Part shown: positions 55,296 through 63,615 of the stretch, piece after piece
Position numbering within the stretch: position 1 is the stretch's first letter
How the letters are laid out: each line of letters begins with the position of its first letter
Source of the DNA: Terriglobus aquaticus
Lineage (GTDB): Bacteria; Acidobacteriota; Terriglobia; Terriglobales; Acidobacteriaceae
Direction of reading: 5' to 3'
DNA: 64,000 nt
Assembly (NCBI RefSeq): GCF_025685415.1
Contig: NZ_JAGSYB010000001.1
Coordinates: 1,922,001-1,986,000 of the forward strand
The notes under the pieces: generated by a model
Seen by the model: only the letters and a program-made list of their open reading frames with translations
The model's database searches: none
What the model was told of the DNA's origin: nothing
Program-made: the position numbers and the translations under genes

Positions 55296-57119
55296 CTAAG
55301 CGGCCGCCGCGGGCAGAGCCTCAACGAAGCTGCTCTTGAGCTTGCGCAGACCTTCTCCGCCGCCGAAGCGAATGGTGAGTGTGTCGCCCTCCACGGACTT
55401 GACGACACCTTCTCCGAACTTGCTGTGGCGGACCACGGTGCCGGGCTGAAACTCGGATGAGGCTTGCAGCGTGGGAATGGTTTCGGGTGCGGTAGTGAAG
55501 AGTGTGCCGCTCATGGTTTCGACGCGGCGCGCCCCGCTGCGCTCGAGCATGGAGACGGCGGCCGGGCGTTCGGCGGTGCCCGTCTGGTTGACGCAGTTGT
55601 CGCAGGAACCGCATGGCTCGCCGAGAGGTTCGCCGAAGTATTCGCGCAACAACTGACGGCGGCAAGTGACGGACTCGGCGTAGTGCATCATTTCGTCAAG
55701 GCGGTTGCGGTCGCGCGCGGCGCGCTCCTCCGAGGTGTGGATGAGTTGCAGAACCTCGTCAGATGAGATGGCCGCGCTGGACTTGCGCAAGTAGCCGACG
55801 CGCTTCTTCTTGATGAGCTTGGCTTCGCGCAGCATCTGGAGCGTGACCTGCGTGTGACGCTGGCCGACGCCGGTTTCTTCGGCCAACTGCTTTGCCGACT
55901 TGGGTTCGGTGTCGCTAACAGCGGCGAGGAGCTGATCCATTTCCGCGGCCTTGGGATAGCGGCCGCGCGAGAAGAAGCTTTGGATGCGCTTGTCTTCCAG
56001 GCGGTAGAGCAGCACGGCACGCGCGGGCTCGCCGTCGCGGCCGGCCCGGCCGGCTTCCTGGAAATAGCTTTCGAGCGAGTCCGGGAACTCGTAGTGGTAG
56101 ACGAAGCGGATGTCGGGCTTGTCGATGCCGAGGCCGAAGGCTTTCGTGGCGACCATCATGCGGAACTTGTCTGCCATGAAGTCGCGCTGGGCTTCTTCGC
56201 GAGCCTTCTTCGTCATGCGGCCGTGATATTTCCCAACAGCGATGCCTGCGTCGCAGAGGCGTTCGTAGAGTTCCTCAGTACTGCGCACGGAGGCGGTGTA
56301 GAGGATGCCGGTGCCCTTCTCGTCGGCCAGCAGTTGCGTGATGCGGTCGAGCTTGGCGTCGTTGTTGACGGTGGGGTGCACGGTGAGGAAGAGGTTGGTG
56401 CGCTCGGAGCCGACGTTGATGACGCGCGCGTCCGGAGCGTGCAGGACTTCGAGAATTTCCTTGGCGACGTCGGGCGTGGCGGTTGCGGTGAGCGCGAGCA
56501 CGGGCGGGTTGCCGAGCTTCTTGCGGGCGAAGCCGAGGCCGAGATAGGCCGGGCGGAAGTCATGGCCCCACTGCGAGATGGTGTGCGCCTCGTCGACGAC
56601 GAAAAGGGAAATGCCGTGCTCGTTCAGTTCGTCGAGGAACTCGCGGTTTTCCAGGCGCTCGGGTGTGACGTAGATGAGCCCGCGGCGGCCGCTGTGGATG
56701 TTGTCGTCGGCCTCGCGGCGCTCGCCGGCAGAGAGGGTGGAGTCGATCTTCTCGACGCCGATGGAGGCCTCCTGCGCGTGGCGCTGCTGGTCCTGCATGA
56801 GCGCGATGAGCGGCGAAATGACAAGCACCGGCTTGTCAAAAAAAAGCGCCGGGAGCTGGTAGGTGAGGCTCTTACCGGAGCCGGTGGGCATGATGGCCAG
56901 CGTGTCGCAGCCGGCGAAGACGGACTCGATCACGTCCTTCTGCGCGGAGCGGAAGCGGTCTACACCGAAGCGCTTCTTCGCCTCCTTGCGCAGCGCCGCC
57001 CAGGGCACGTCTTCGCCGAGCCGCGTGGGGTCGCAGCGGTGCTCGGCGGCGGGCGGAAGGGATGGCGCGCTCTCACGAGAAGAGCGCCTGCGGGAGGCTG
57101 GCTGGACCGGCTGATTCAC
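55296..57119 (-). CDS. recQ: RecQ-family DNA helicase with PcrA-like C-terminal module
   Basis: The protein is about 607 residues: Walker A MPTGSGKS near 75, [15 protein letters not shown] near 178, and helicase motif [13 protein letters not shown] short winged-helix-like stretch ([17 protein letters not shown]) then precedes the zinc cluster CRRQLL...CGSCDNC. The last 50 residues read [27 protein letters not shown], a Tudor-like module found at the PcrA/UvrD C-terminus. HRDC is absent. The start is uncertain; GTG 57119 is preferred to ATG 57251 because the extra 44 residues are basic low complexity. Confidence 0.88.
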   Translation of the reverse strand: MNQPVQPASRRRSSRESAPSLPPAAEHRCDPTRLGEDVPWAALRKEAKKRFGVDRFRSAQKDVIESVFAGCDTLAIMPTGSGKSLTYQLPALFFDKPVLVISPLIALMQDQQRHAQEASIGVEKIDSTLSAGERREADDNIHSGRRGLIYVTPERLENREFLDELNEHGISLFVVDEAHTISQWGHDFRPAYLGLGFARKKLGNPPVLALTATATPDVAKEILEVLHAPDARVINVGSERTNLFLTVHPTVNNDAKLDRITQLLADEKGTGILYTASVRSTEELYERLCDAGIAVGKYHGRMTKKAREEAQRDFMADKFRMMVATKAFGLGIDKPDIRFVYHYEFPDSLESYFQEAGRAGRDGEPARAVLLYRLEDKRIQSFFSRGRYPKAAEMDQLLAAVSDTEPKSAKQLAEETGVGQRHTQVTLQMLREAKLIKKKRVGYLRKSSAAISSDEVLQLIHTSEERAARDRNRLDEMMHYAESVTCRRQLLREYFGEPLGEPCGSCDNCVNQTGTAERPAAVSMLERSGARRVETMSGTLFTTAPETIPTLQASSEFQPGTVVRHSKFGEGVVKSVEGDTLTIRFGGGEGLRKLKSSFVEALPAAAA

Positions 57120-57287
57120 TTCGAGATGGATGCGAAGACGAGGCGAAGGGCTACCCGGCGGCGGTTCGTGACGCTGGGCTCGCTCGATGAAGGTGCAAGG
57201 TGTGAGCGAATCTTTCGACGCACGGCGAACGGTCCGGCGGCGCTGTTGCATGCGCCGCCGGATCGGTGTTTGCTGATGCCAAATTGC

Positions 57288-58157
57288 TTACTGTTGAGCG
57301 GCTTTGGCTGCCGCTTCGACCTCGTCCCAGTCGGCCGCCGTGAGTTGGAGGTCCTGCGACTTCACGTTCTCTTCAAGGTGCTGGACAGAGGAAGTTCCCG
57401 GGATGGGGAGGATGACCGGGCTGCGATGCAGGAGCCAGGCGAGCGAGATCTGCGACACGGTGGCGTTGTGCTGCTTGGCGAACGTTTCGAGCGCGCCGCC
57501 AGGCTGGGCGAGCTTGCCGGCCGCGACCGGGAACCATGGGATGAAGGCGATGTTGTTCTGCTCGCAGTACTCGAGGGTTCGTTCGCTCTTGCGATTGCTG
57601 ATGTTGTACTCATTCTGCACGGAGACGATCTTGACGACCTTGCTGGCCTGCTCGATCTCTTCGGGCGTGACCTCGGACAGGCCGACGTGACGGATTTTGC
57701 CCTGCTTCTGCAGCTTGGCAATGGGAGCGAGGGACTCCTCGACCGGCACCTTGGGATCGATGCGGTGCAACTGCCACAGGTCGATCGCGTCCTGCTTCAA
57801 GCGGCGCAGGCTCATGTAAACCTCCTGCTCGAGGTACTCGGGGCGGCCGACGGGCAGCCACTTGTTGGGGCCGGTGCGGACCAGGCCGCCCTTGGTGGCG
57901 ATGATCATGCCTTGCGGATAGGGTGCGAGCGTTTCGCCGATGAGCTGCTCGCTGATGTACGGGCCGTAGCTGTCGGCGGTGTCGATGAAGTTGATGCCGA
58001 GTTCCGGGACGCGCCGCAGCACGGCCTTTGCGCCCTCCAGATCCTTGGGCGGACCCCAGATGCCCTCGCCGGTGATGCGCATGGCGCCGAAGCCGAGGCG
58101 GTTGATGGTGACGTCTCCGCCAAGCTGAAAGGTCTTGGAAAATGTCGTGTCGCTCAT
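57288..58157 (-). CDS. Aldo/keto reductase
   Basis: The 289-residue oxidoreductase has the AKR tetrad: D59 and Y64 in FIDTADSYGP, K89 in ATKGG, H131 in WQLHRID. It also has LGFGAMR at the N-terminus and PGTSSVQHLEEN in the NADPH-binding C-terminal region. It reduces aldehydes or ketones with NADPH. ATG at 58157. It is divergent from the exported protein at 58232 across a 74-bp gap. Confidence 0.93.
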   Translation of the reverse strand: MSDTTFSKTFQLGGDVTINRLGFGAMRITGEGIWGPPKDLEGAKAVLRRVPELGINFIDTADSYGPYISEQLIGETLAPYPQGMIIATKGGLVRTGPNKWLPVGRPEYLEQEVYMSLRRLKQDAIDLWQLHRIDPKVPVEESLAPIAKLQKQGKIRHVGLSEVTPEEIEQASKVVKIVSVQNEYNISNRKSERTLEYCEQNNIAFIPWFPVAAGKLAQPGGALETFAKQHNATVSQISLAWLLHRSPVILPIPGTSSVQHLEENVKSQDLQLTAADWDEVEAAAKAAQQ

Positions 58158-58231
58158 GAACTGTTGGATGCGAACGATGGCTCGCGGAAGCAGCGCGCTA
58201 CGCATCGTGACGCGGACGCGTCCAATGGTGT

Positions 58232-59299
58232 GTGATCGATGCCGTTCATCGCCGCTGTGCTTCCCTGCTGCTGCTTTCCGTTGCAATCGCTGGTTTGCCC
58301 GGTGCTCTGCATGCGCAGGCGCGAACGCAGTTGCCGGCCGAGCGCGAACTGGGCAGCGGTTTGAAGCGGACTCGGCTCTACCTGAAGGACGGGACGTACC
58401 AGGTGGTGCTGAACTATCGCGTGGTGGGCAAGAACGTTGTCTACCGGTCGGCGGAGCGGGCGGGCGAACAGGAAGAGATCCCGGTGAACCTGGTGGACTT
58501 GGACGCGACCAAGCGATGGGAGGAGCAGCAGGCAAACGGAGGGCAAGTCCCCGCGACGCAGATCGACCCGGAGCTGGCGCGTGAGGAGGCAGACCGCGCC
58601 GCGCGCACGCCTCTGGTGGCTCCCAACCTGCACCTGCCGGACGACGACAGCGTGCTGGCGCTGGATACCTTTCACGGGCAGCCGCAATTGGCCGTTCTGC
58701 AGCAGACCAGCGGCGAGCTGAACCGGCAAACTGCGCACAATGTGGTGCGCGCGGCGGTGAACCCGTTCTCGACGGCGCACCAGTTGGTGGAGATCCCGGG
58801 TGAGCGCGCGGCGGTGCAACTGCACGTGCCGGACCCGGTGCTGTATGTGCGACTGGACGATGACAGCGGCGGCAAAAGCGATGAGGCGCCCGCGGGCGCG
58901 CTGGTGGTGGACACGCATGGCAACAAAGGCATCCCGCAGCCCAAGGTCTCTGCCGAAAGCCAGTACGTGATCGTGCGTGTGGATGTGCGGCGCGGCGAGC
59001 GGGTGGTGACCAGCTTCAGCATCAACCTGCTGGGGTCGGCGAAGCGCCAGGCCGACGTGGTAGCGACGACGACCGCGGTGATGCCGGGCGGCCACTGGCT
59101 AAAGATCACGCCGGCGGAGCCGTTGACGTTTGGCGAGTACGCGCTGATGGAAGTGCTGGATGCGCGCAACGTGAACCTGGGCGTGTGGGATTTTGGCGTC
59201 CACCCCACGGCGGGCGAGAATCGCGATGCGATCTTGCCCGAGGTGCCTCGCGCACCGGAGTTGGAGCGCCGGAGAGCTCGACCTTCGGCTTCGGAGTAG
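58232..59299 (+). CDS. Exported hypothetical protein
   Basis: This 355-residue protein has a signal peptide (ASLLLLSVAIAGLPGALHAQ) and then a repeat-free domain with strand patterns such as TRLYLKDGTYQVVLNYRVVG and PGGHWLKITPAEPLTFGEYAL. The N-terminal motif of the form LYLKDGxYxxV occurs in other acidobacterial exported proteins. No catalytic motif is visible. The GTG start at 58232 has no good ribosome binding site. Function unknown. Confidence 0.65.
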   Translation: MIDAVHRRCASLLLLSVAIAGLPGALHAQARTQLPAERELGSGLKRTRLYLKDGTYQVVLNYRVVGKNVVYRSAERAGEQEEIPVNLVDLDATKRWEEQQANGGQVPATQIDPELAREEADRAARTPLVAPNLHLPDDDSVLALDTFHGQPQLAVLQQTSGELNRQTAHNVVRAAVNPFSTAHQLVEIPGERAAVQLHVPDPVLYVRLDDDSGGKSDEAPAGALVVDTHGNKGIPQPKVSAESQYVIVRVDVRRGERVVTSFSINLLGSAKRQADVVATTTAVMPGGHWLKITPAEPLTFGEYALMEVLDARNVNLGVWDFGVHPTAGENRDAILPEVPRAPELERRRARPSASE

Positions 59300-59377
59300 G
59301 GTTGATGCGGGCCGACTACGCGGCCATGCGGTGACGCGCCGCCTATGTGGGCTGGGTCATCCCGTTTGTTCTGCGGG

Positions 59378-60583
59378 TCAGGAGAGTGGCTGCAGGTGCG
59401 GTGAGTCGATGGTCTCCTCGCGCTTGTCGCCGTTCAAGCTTCGCGCGGGCTCTGCGGGCGCGGCGAGTTCGGAAGGGGCGCTCAGTTCGGGCTTGCGCCG
59501 GGGCGCCACTTCCTTGTTACGCGGGAACAGCAGACCCATGCCGGCGACCGCAATGTTGTCGCGCGAGATTTCCTTGGCGTTGTACATCATGGAGTCGGAG
59601 GCCTTGATCATGGCTTCCATGTCCGCGCCGTCATCGGGATAGCTGGCGAGGCCAAACGAGCCGCGTAGGCGCAGGTCGAGATTTTCGTTGTGCAGAAACG
59701 GCTCGTCGCGCAGGGCGTAGTAGAGCCGCTTGGTCATCTCGATCGCGGCCGCCTTGTTCAATCCCGGCAGCAGGAGCACGAACTCGTCACCGCCGTAGCG
59801 GAAGGCCGGGTTGCCACGGCCGGCGACGCGATGGATGAGGCCGCCTACCTCGCGCAGAAGACGGCTACCGACCAGGTGCCCGTAGTTGTCGTTGATCTGC
59901 TTGAAGTGGTCCAGGTCCATGAAGACGAGGCTGAAGGCGGAAGACTTCTGCGCGAACAGCTCGCCCATGAGGGTGTAGAGGTGCCGCGCGTTGAACAGGC
60001 CGGTGCAGTCGTCGGAGATGGAAAGTTCGTAGATGCGCTTCATGTCTTCGGCATTGCGCACCGCGATGGCGGAAAAGTCGCACAGGACACGAAGGAACTG
60101 GATGGAGCGATCGGAGAGGAGATCGATCTTCGGATTAAGCAACTGGACGACGCCGATGACGCCCTGCGCCGAAACGACCGGGACGCAAGCCATGGAGTGG
60201 ACGTTGAGCCCCATCTGCTTGCTCCACTCGATCCAGCGGGGCTCCACGCTGGTGTCCGGTACGACCATGGGGCTGCCGGTGATGGCGACCCAGCCGGCGA
60301 CGCCCTCGCCGAGCGGAACGCGGAGGCCCGAGAGCGAAGCGGCGTTTTCGCCGACGGAGATGGCGTAGAACAACTCCTGCCGCTGCTTGTCGATCAGCAT
60401 CAGGGACCAGCGTTCCGGACCGATGAACTCCGCCATCTTGTTCATGACGCTGTTCAGGACCAGCTCGAGTTCCAGGTTGGATGTGAGGGCGCGTCCCAGC
60501 TCCACAAACAGGCGTGAGTAGTCCTGCTGCAGCGCACGCTCAAAAGCTAGCTGCTGCTCACGTTGTGATTTGCGGAAAAGCAT
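59378..60583 (-). CDS. GAF-GGDEF diguanylate cyclase
   Basis: The 401-residue protein has an N-terminal helix, a GAF domain (about 40-175) and a GGDEF domain (about 190-350) with the intact active-site motif GGDEF at 264-268. It would make cyclic di-GMP from two GTP. The usual inhibitory site RxxD five residues before GGDEF is missing (GRGN). A polar tail of about 45 residues follows. It likely senses a small ligand through GAF. Downstream, the 58232 exported gene converges. Confidence 0.9.
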   Translation of the reverse strand: MLFRKSQREQQLAFERALQQDYSRLFVELGRALTSNLELELVLNSVMNKMAEFIGPERWSLMLIDKQRQELFYAISVGENAASLSGLRVPLGEGVAGWVAITGSPMVVPDTSVEPRWIEWSKQMGLNVHSMACVPVVSAQGVIGVVQLLNPKIDLLSDRSIQFLRVLCDFSAIAVRNAEDMKRIYELSISDDCTGLFNARHLYTLMGELFAQKSSAFSLVFMDLDHFKQINDNYGHLVGSRLLREVGGLIHRVAGRGNPAFRYGGDEFVLLLPGLNKAAAIEMTKRLYYALRDEPFLHNENLDLRLRGSFGLASYPDDGADMEAMIKASDSMMYNAKEISRDNIAVAGMGLLFPRNKEVAPRRKPELSAPSELAAPAEPARSLNGDKREETIDSPHLQPLS

Positions 60584-60715
60584 AGACCCTGCCGAATTTA
60601 CTCTGGAGATGGCTGAATCGGGGATGTGGCCGTACGGGGTATCTGTGGAAAGTATCCTCGCTAAGATCGCATCGCCATAACACTTTTGAGGGACAACGTG
60701 CGGGCGATTACAAAA

Positions 60716-61783
60716 TCAGCCCCCAATATGCACCATACTGCGCGATGGCTTGAGAAAGCCAGCTTCGCCGATGTGATGCCGCTCCTCTTTTCCCAAAACG
60801 ACAGAGCGGACGTACTCGCGCATTTCTGAAGTGGAAGCGCCGCGGAGCATGCGGCCGTGCAGGTCGTGGTCTGTCTGGGAGAAGAGACAGGTGCGGAGCT
60901 TGCCGTCGCTAGTTAGCCGAAGGCGGGAGCAGTGGCCGCAAAAGGGACGCGAAACGGGCGCGATGATGCCGAGTTCCGCCGAGCCATCGAGGAACTGGTA
61001 GCGGCGGGCGGTTTCACTGGGGTGGTTGGGTGGCAGAAGACGTACCGGCGAGACGCGGGACAGCCGCTCCACGATTTCCGCCTCGCGAACGACTGTGTCG
61101 GCAGCCCAGATGCGCTCCTCGTCGAGCGGCATGAACTCGATGAAGCGCAGGATGACTTGCTCGCGGCGAGCGAAGTCGCCGAACGCCTCGATCTGGTCGT
61201 CGTTCCAGCCGCGCATCAGAACGCAGTTGACCTTGATGGAGCCGAGACCGGCGTCCTGCGCCGCGTGGATGCCGTCGAGGACGCGCCCGAGTGAGTTGGG
61301 GATGCGCGTGATGCGCTCGAAGGCGTCGGGCGTGACCGCGTCCATGCTGACGGTGATGCGGTCGAGGCCGGCTTCTTTCAGGTCGCGCGCCATGCCCGCC
61401 AGCAGGTGGCCGTTGGTGGTCAGCGCGATCTCCACACCATTGTCCCGGTCCCCAGGGAAGGCTAGAGGCATGGATCGGACCTCGCGGACGAGGTCGAGCA
61501 GGCCGCGACGTAGCAGTGGCTCGCCGCCGGTGAGGCGGACTTTTTCGATGCCGAGGCCGACCAGCAGCCGGATCATGGCCGCGTAGGCCTCGATGCCGAG
61601 TTCTGCGAAGGCAGCTCCGTCAGTGCCGGTGCGGCAGTAGACACAACGGTAGTTGCAGCGATCTGTGATGGAAACGCGCAGATCCGTCATGACGCGGCCG
61701 AAGCGGTCCTGCAGCCGCTGTGGCTCAGCCGCTGGAAGCGGGATCGGCGTTACGACTTCCGGGATGGAGACGAGTGTGGCCAA
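60716..61783 (-). CDS. moaA: GTP 3',8-cyclase MoaA
   Basis: This 355-residue radical SAM enzyme catalyses the first step of molybdenum cofactor synthesis. The SAM-binding cluster cysteines are C43, C47 and C50 in DRCNYRCVYC. A second cluster uses the FCGHCSRLRLTSDGKLRTC region near residue 280. The tail ends in IGG, the double glycine required by MoaA. I prefer the TTG start at 61783, with AGGAA four bases upstream; the frame further upstream is not family-like. No other moa genes are in the window. Confidence 0.92.
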   Translation of the reverse strand: MATLVSIPEVVTPIPLPAAEPQRLQDRFGRVMTDLRVSITDRCNYRCVYCRTGTDGAAFAELGIEAYAAMIRLLVGLGIEKVRLTGGEPLLRRGLLDLVREVRSMPLAFPGDRDNGVEIALTTNGHLLAGMARDLKEAGLDRITVSMDAVTPDAFERITRIPNSLGRVLDGIHAAQDAGLGSIKVNCVLMRGWNDDQIEAFGDFARREQVILRFIEFMPLDEERIWAADTVVREAEIVERLSRVSPVRLLPPNHPSETARRYQFLDGSAELGIIAPVSRPFCGHCSRLRLTSDGKLRTCLFSQTDHDLHGRMLRGASTSEMREYVRSVVLGKEERHHIGEAGFLKPSRSMVHIGG

Positions 61784-61859
61784 GTCGTTCCTATTGGGAT
61801 GCGTCCGGCTCGGTTTGGAAGCATGGGTGCCGGTTGTGGCGGGTCCGCTGCAAAGGGAA

Positions 61860-61881
61860 AGCCCGTGCAGAGGCACGGGCT
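61860..61881. terminator. Hairpin between the 61906 gene and moaA
   Basis: AGCCCGTGC (61860-61868) pairs with GCACGGGCT (61873-61881), loop AGAG. It follows the minus-strand 61906 gene and precedes moaA, with an AAA flank on one side. Confidence 0.65.
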
Positions 61882-61905
61882 GCGGATCGATCTGTCGGAA
61901 ACCGA

Positions 61906-62190
61906 CTAGTAGCTGATGAACTCTGTCGAACCGCGGCGGTTGGCAAGGCCATACGCAAAGCCACCCAGGGACAGCAGACCGGTGATGCAGGCCCAGTAGA
62001 ACATGGGCCGCTGCAGGCCTGGCGAGTAGGTCAGGTCCTGCCCGACCCAGAGCGTGAGCAGGGTGGTGATGATGGCCGCCTGGAATCCGATCACCAGCCC
62101 GAGTTGACCACGGCGCCGGCGCGCATCCAGAGCTTCGACCTCCGCTGGGGTCAGGTTACGTTCTTGCACGGGCAGGCGAAGGTTAGCCAT
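61906..62190 (-). CDS. Small membrane protein
   Basis: The 94-residue protein has an N-terminal soluble part (LTPAEVEALDARRRRG) and two hydrophobic helices (GLVIGFQAAIITTLLTLW and YWACITGLLSLGGFAYGL). ATG at 62190; AAGGA stands 12 bp upstream. No assigned function. It sits with two other small genes (62303 and 62656). Confidence 0.65.
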   Translation of the reverse strand: MANLRLPVQERNLTPAEVEALDARRRRGQLGLVIGFQAAIITTLLTLWVGQDLTYSPGLQRPMFYWACITGLLSLGGFAYGLANRRGSTEFISY

Positions 62191-62302
62191 TGGGTCAGGA
62201 ATCCTTTCAACGTCAGAGTACAACAGCGGGTGCAACTCACGCACGGTGTTCGCACAAGGATAGATGCAGTTGCCGGCCGATGTGGGGCTGGTCGTGAGCT
62301 CG

Positions 62303-62578
62303 TCAGTCCAGGAAGGCCATGGTCTTGATGCCGGCGATCTCGAAGCGCTTGCGGCAACGGATGTTGGTGCAGTTGGCGGTGTCGTCGCGCAGCACCATGT
62401 AGCTTTGCGCCTTGGCAAAGCGAGCGCGATCGCGGTCGTCGGCGCGGTTGGGCACCTGCTTCTTTTTGCGGCGGACGAGCCAGTTCAGAGCGTATTCCCC
62501 GGCCACGCCGCACTTGGTACACGTGAGCTGGTGCTTGCGCTGCTCTGTCTTTTCGTCGAAGAATTCGCGCTCTTCCAT
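62303..62578 (-). CDS. Small zinc-ribbon protein
   Basis: The 91-residue product starts MEEREFFDEKTEQRKHQ and has CTKCG and a second set in NCTNIRCRKRF, enough for one zinc. The middle is basic (VRRKKKQVPNRADDRDRARF). GGGAGG lies 11 bp before the ATG at 62578. No known function; small zinc-ribbon proteins may bind nucleic acid. Confidence 0.6.
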   Translation of the reverse strand: MEEREFFDEKTEQRKHQLTCTKCGVAGEYALNWLVRRKKKQVPNRADDRDRARFAKAQSYMVLRDDTANCTNIRCRKRFEIAGIKTMAFLD

Positions 62579-62655
62579 GGGCGTACAGCCCTCCCTGCAA
62601 CATCTTATTCCCGGCGCGGGGTGCGCCAATGCGAAGCTAGGAGCAGGAACACACC

Positions 62656-62838
62656 ATGAAGCGCCGACCGAAGATCTTTTCTGTCACCAAAGCCGTGAAA
62701 AGCAACGCGCGGGACCGCGTGGGTATGCCGCGTCCGGGGACGGCCCTGCCGGATGAGAAGACCAAGGCGGAGCACCGCGCGAGGAAGCACAAGGTGACGC
62801 TGAACAGACTCTTGCAGGAGAACGGAACTGAATCGTAG
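62656..62838 (+). CDS. Small basic conserved protein
   Basis: The 60-residue basic product reads RRPKIFSVTKAVKSNARD, then GTALPDEKTKAEHRARKHKVTLNRLL, consistent with a helical nucleic-acid-binding-like peptide. AGGAA precedes the ATG at 62656. Function unknown; it diverges from the zinc-ribbon gene across 77 bp. Confidence 0.6.
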   Translation: MKRRPKIFSVTKAVKSNARDRVGMPRPGTALPDEKTKAEHRARKHKVTLNRLLQENGTES

Positions 62839-62937
62839 GGAGATTGCCGGAACGTGTCCCGGTAGGCGGCGCACCGTGCTCACAGGCGGACAGCAAGCGC
62901 AACGCTCATCGCTTCTGCTTCAAAACAGCTCAGGAGC

Positions 62938-63324
62938 CTACCAGATACGCCGGACATGGAATGCGTCGAGAGCTTCGTCGATGCTGAGGAGCGGGATGTC
63001 TGCGGCAAGCGAGGTCGCGGCGATGATGCGATCGAACGGGTCGCGATGATCCGCGACGAGACGCCCGGCACGAAGCGCGATCGCGGCACTCACCGGGACT
63101 GACGAAATGCCGGCTGCAACGAGAAGAGCTTCGTAATCGGCGTGAAGCTTCTCGCCGGATGGCAACTTGCCCAGACGGACTTTGTTCGCTAGCTCGAAAG
63201 CGCTGATGGCGGACACAAGCAGGGCGTTGGCCTCATCCGCGATGAGCGTCCGGGCACGCGCGCTAAGCTTGTCAGGAAATTCGATTGCCCAGATCAGAAC
63301 ATGCGTGTCGAGGAGGTAGGTCAA
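62938..63324 (-). CDS. VapC-like PIN-domain toxin
   Basis: This 128-residue PIN-domain ribonuclease has acidic residues D6 (LLDTHV), E44 (SAFELANK), D95 and D98 (HRDPFDRII) and D116, as in VapC toxins. It would cleave tRNA or other RNA when freed of the antitoxin. The TTG start at 63324 overlaps the antitoxin stop, so the two are translationally coupled. Confidence 0.93.
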   Translation of the reverse strand: MTYLLDTHVLIWAIEFPDKLSARARTLIADEANALLVSAISAFELANKVRLGKLPSGEKLHADYEALLVAAGISSVPVSAAIALRAGRLVADHRDPFDRIIAATSLAADIPLLSIDEALDAFHVRRIW

Positions 63325-63563
63325 GCCCCACCTTCCCAGAGCACCAACTCCTCTTCGGGCAGAGGGTCCCAGAATGAGTCTGAAAATGTATACCCAGGAT
63401 CTGCGATCAGGCCGAGCCGGCGAACCTTCGGCTGCTTGACTGGCTCGATGCGGGCGACCGGCGTTTTTTCGCGTCCGGAGGTGATGATGATTTCTTCGCC
63501 AGCTTGCGCCTTTTGAACGAGTTCTGAAAGGCGAGTTTTTGCTTCGAACATTGTCACCGTCAT
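63321..63563 (-). CDS. Phd/YefM-type antitoxin
   Basis: The 80-residue protein starts MTVTMFEAKTRLSELVQKA and has GEEIIITSGREKTPVARIEP, the fold of Phd/YefM antitoxins. A short tail FWDPLPEEELVLWEGG likely wraps the toxin. ATG at 63563 follows AGGAGGG. It precedes the PIN toxin, and the upstream palindrome is a probable autoregulatory operator. Confidence 0.9.
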   Translation of the reverse strand: MTVTMFEAKTRLSELVQKAQAGEEIIITSGREKTPVARIEPVKQPKVRRLGLIADPGYTFSDSFWDPLPEEELVLWEGGA

Positions 63564-63573
63564 GAACGCCCTC

Positions 63574-63596
63574 CTAAGCTGCTAAGCTAGCTTAGC
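63574..63596. promoter_or_regulatory. Palindromic operator upstream of the antitoxin
   Basis: A perfect 16-bp palindrome GCTAAGCTAGCTTAGC (63581-63596) is preceded by one more CTAAGCT (63574-63580). It starts 10 bp from the antitoxin ATG and would overlap its promoter. This fits toxin-antitoxin autoregulation. Confidence 0.7.
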
Positions 63597-63615
63597 AGGA
63601 TGGACAAGGAGCGGG

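Noticed and set aside
57120-57251. N-terminal extension of RecQ
   Set aside because: Forty-four basic low-complexity residues not typical of RecQ; the GTG at 57119 is preferred, although its ribosome binding site is weak.
55854-58235. A 793-codon plus-strand open frame across recQ and the aldo/keto reductase
   Set aside because: Antisense to two well-supported genes and spans their boundary; no recognisable domain.
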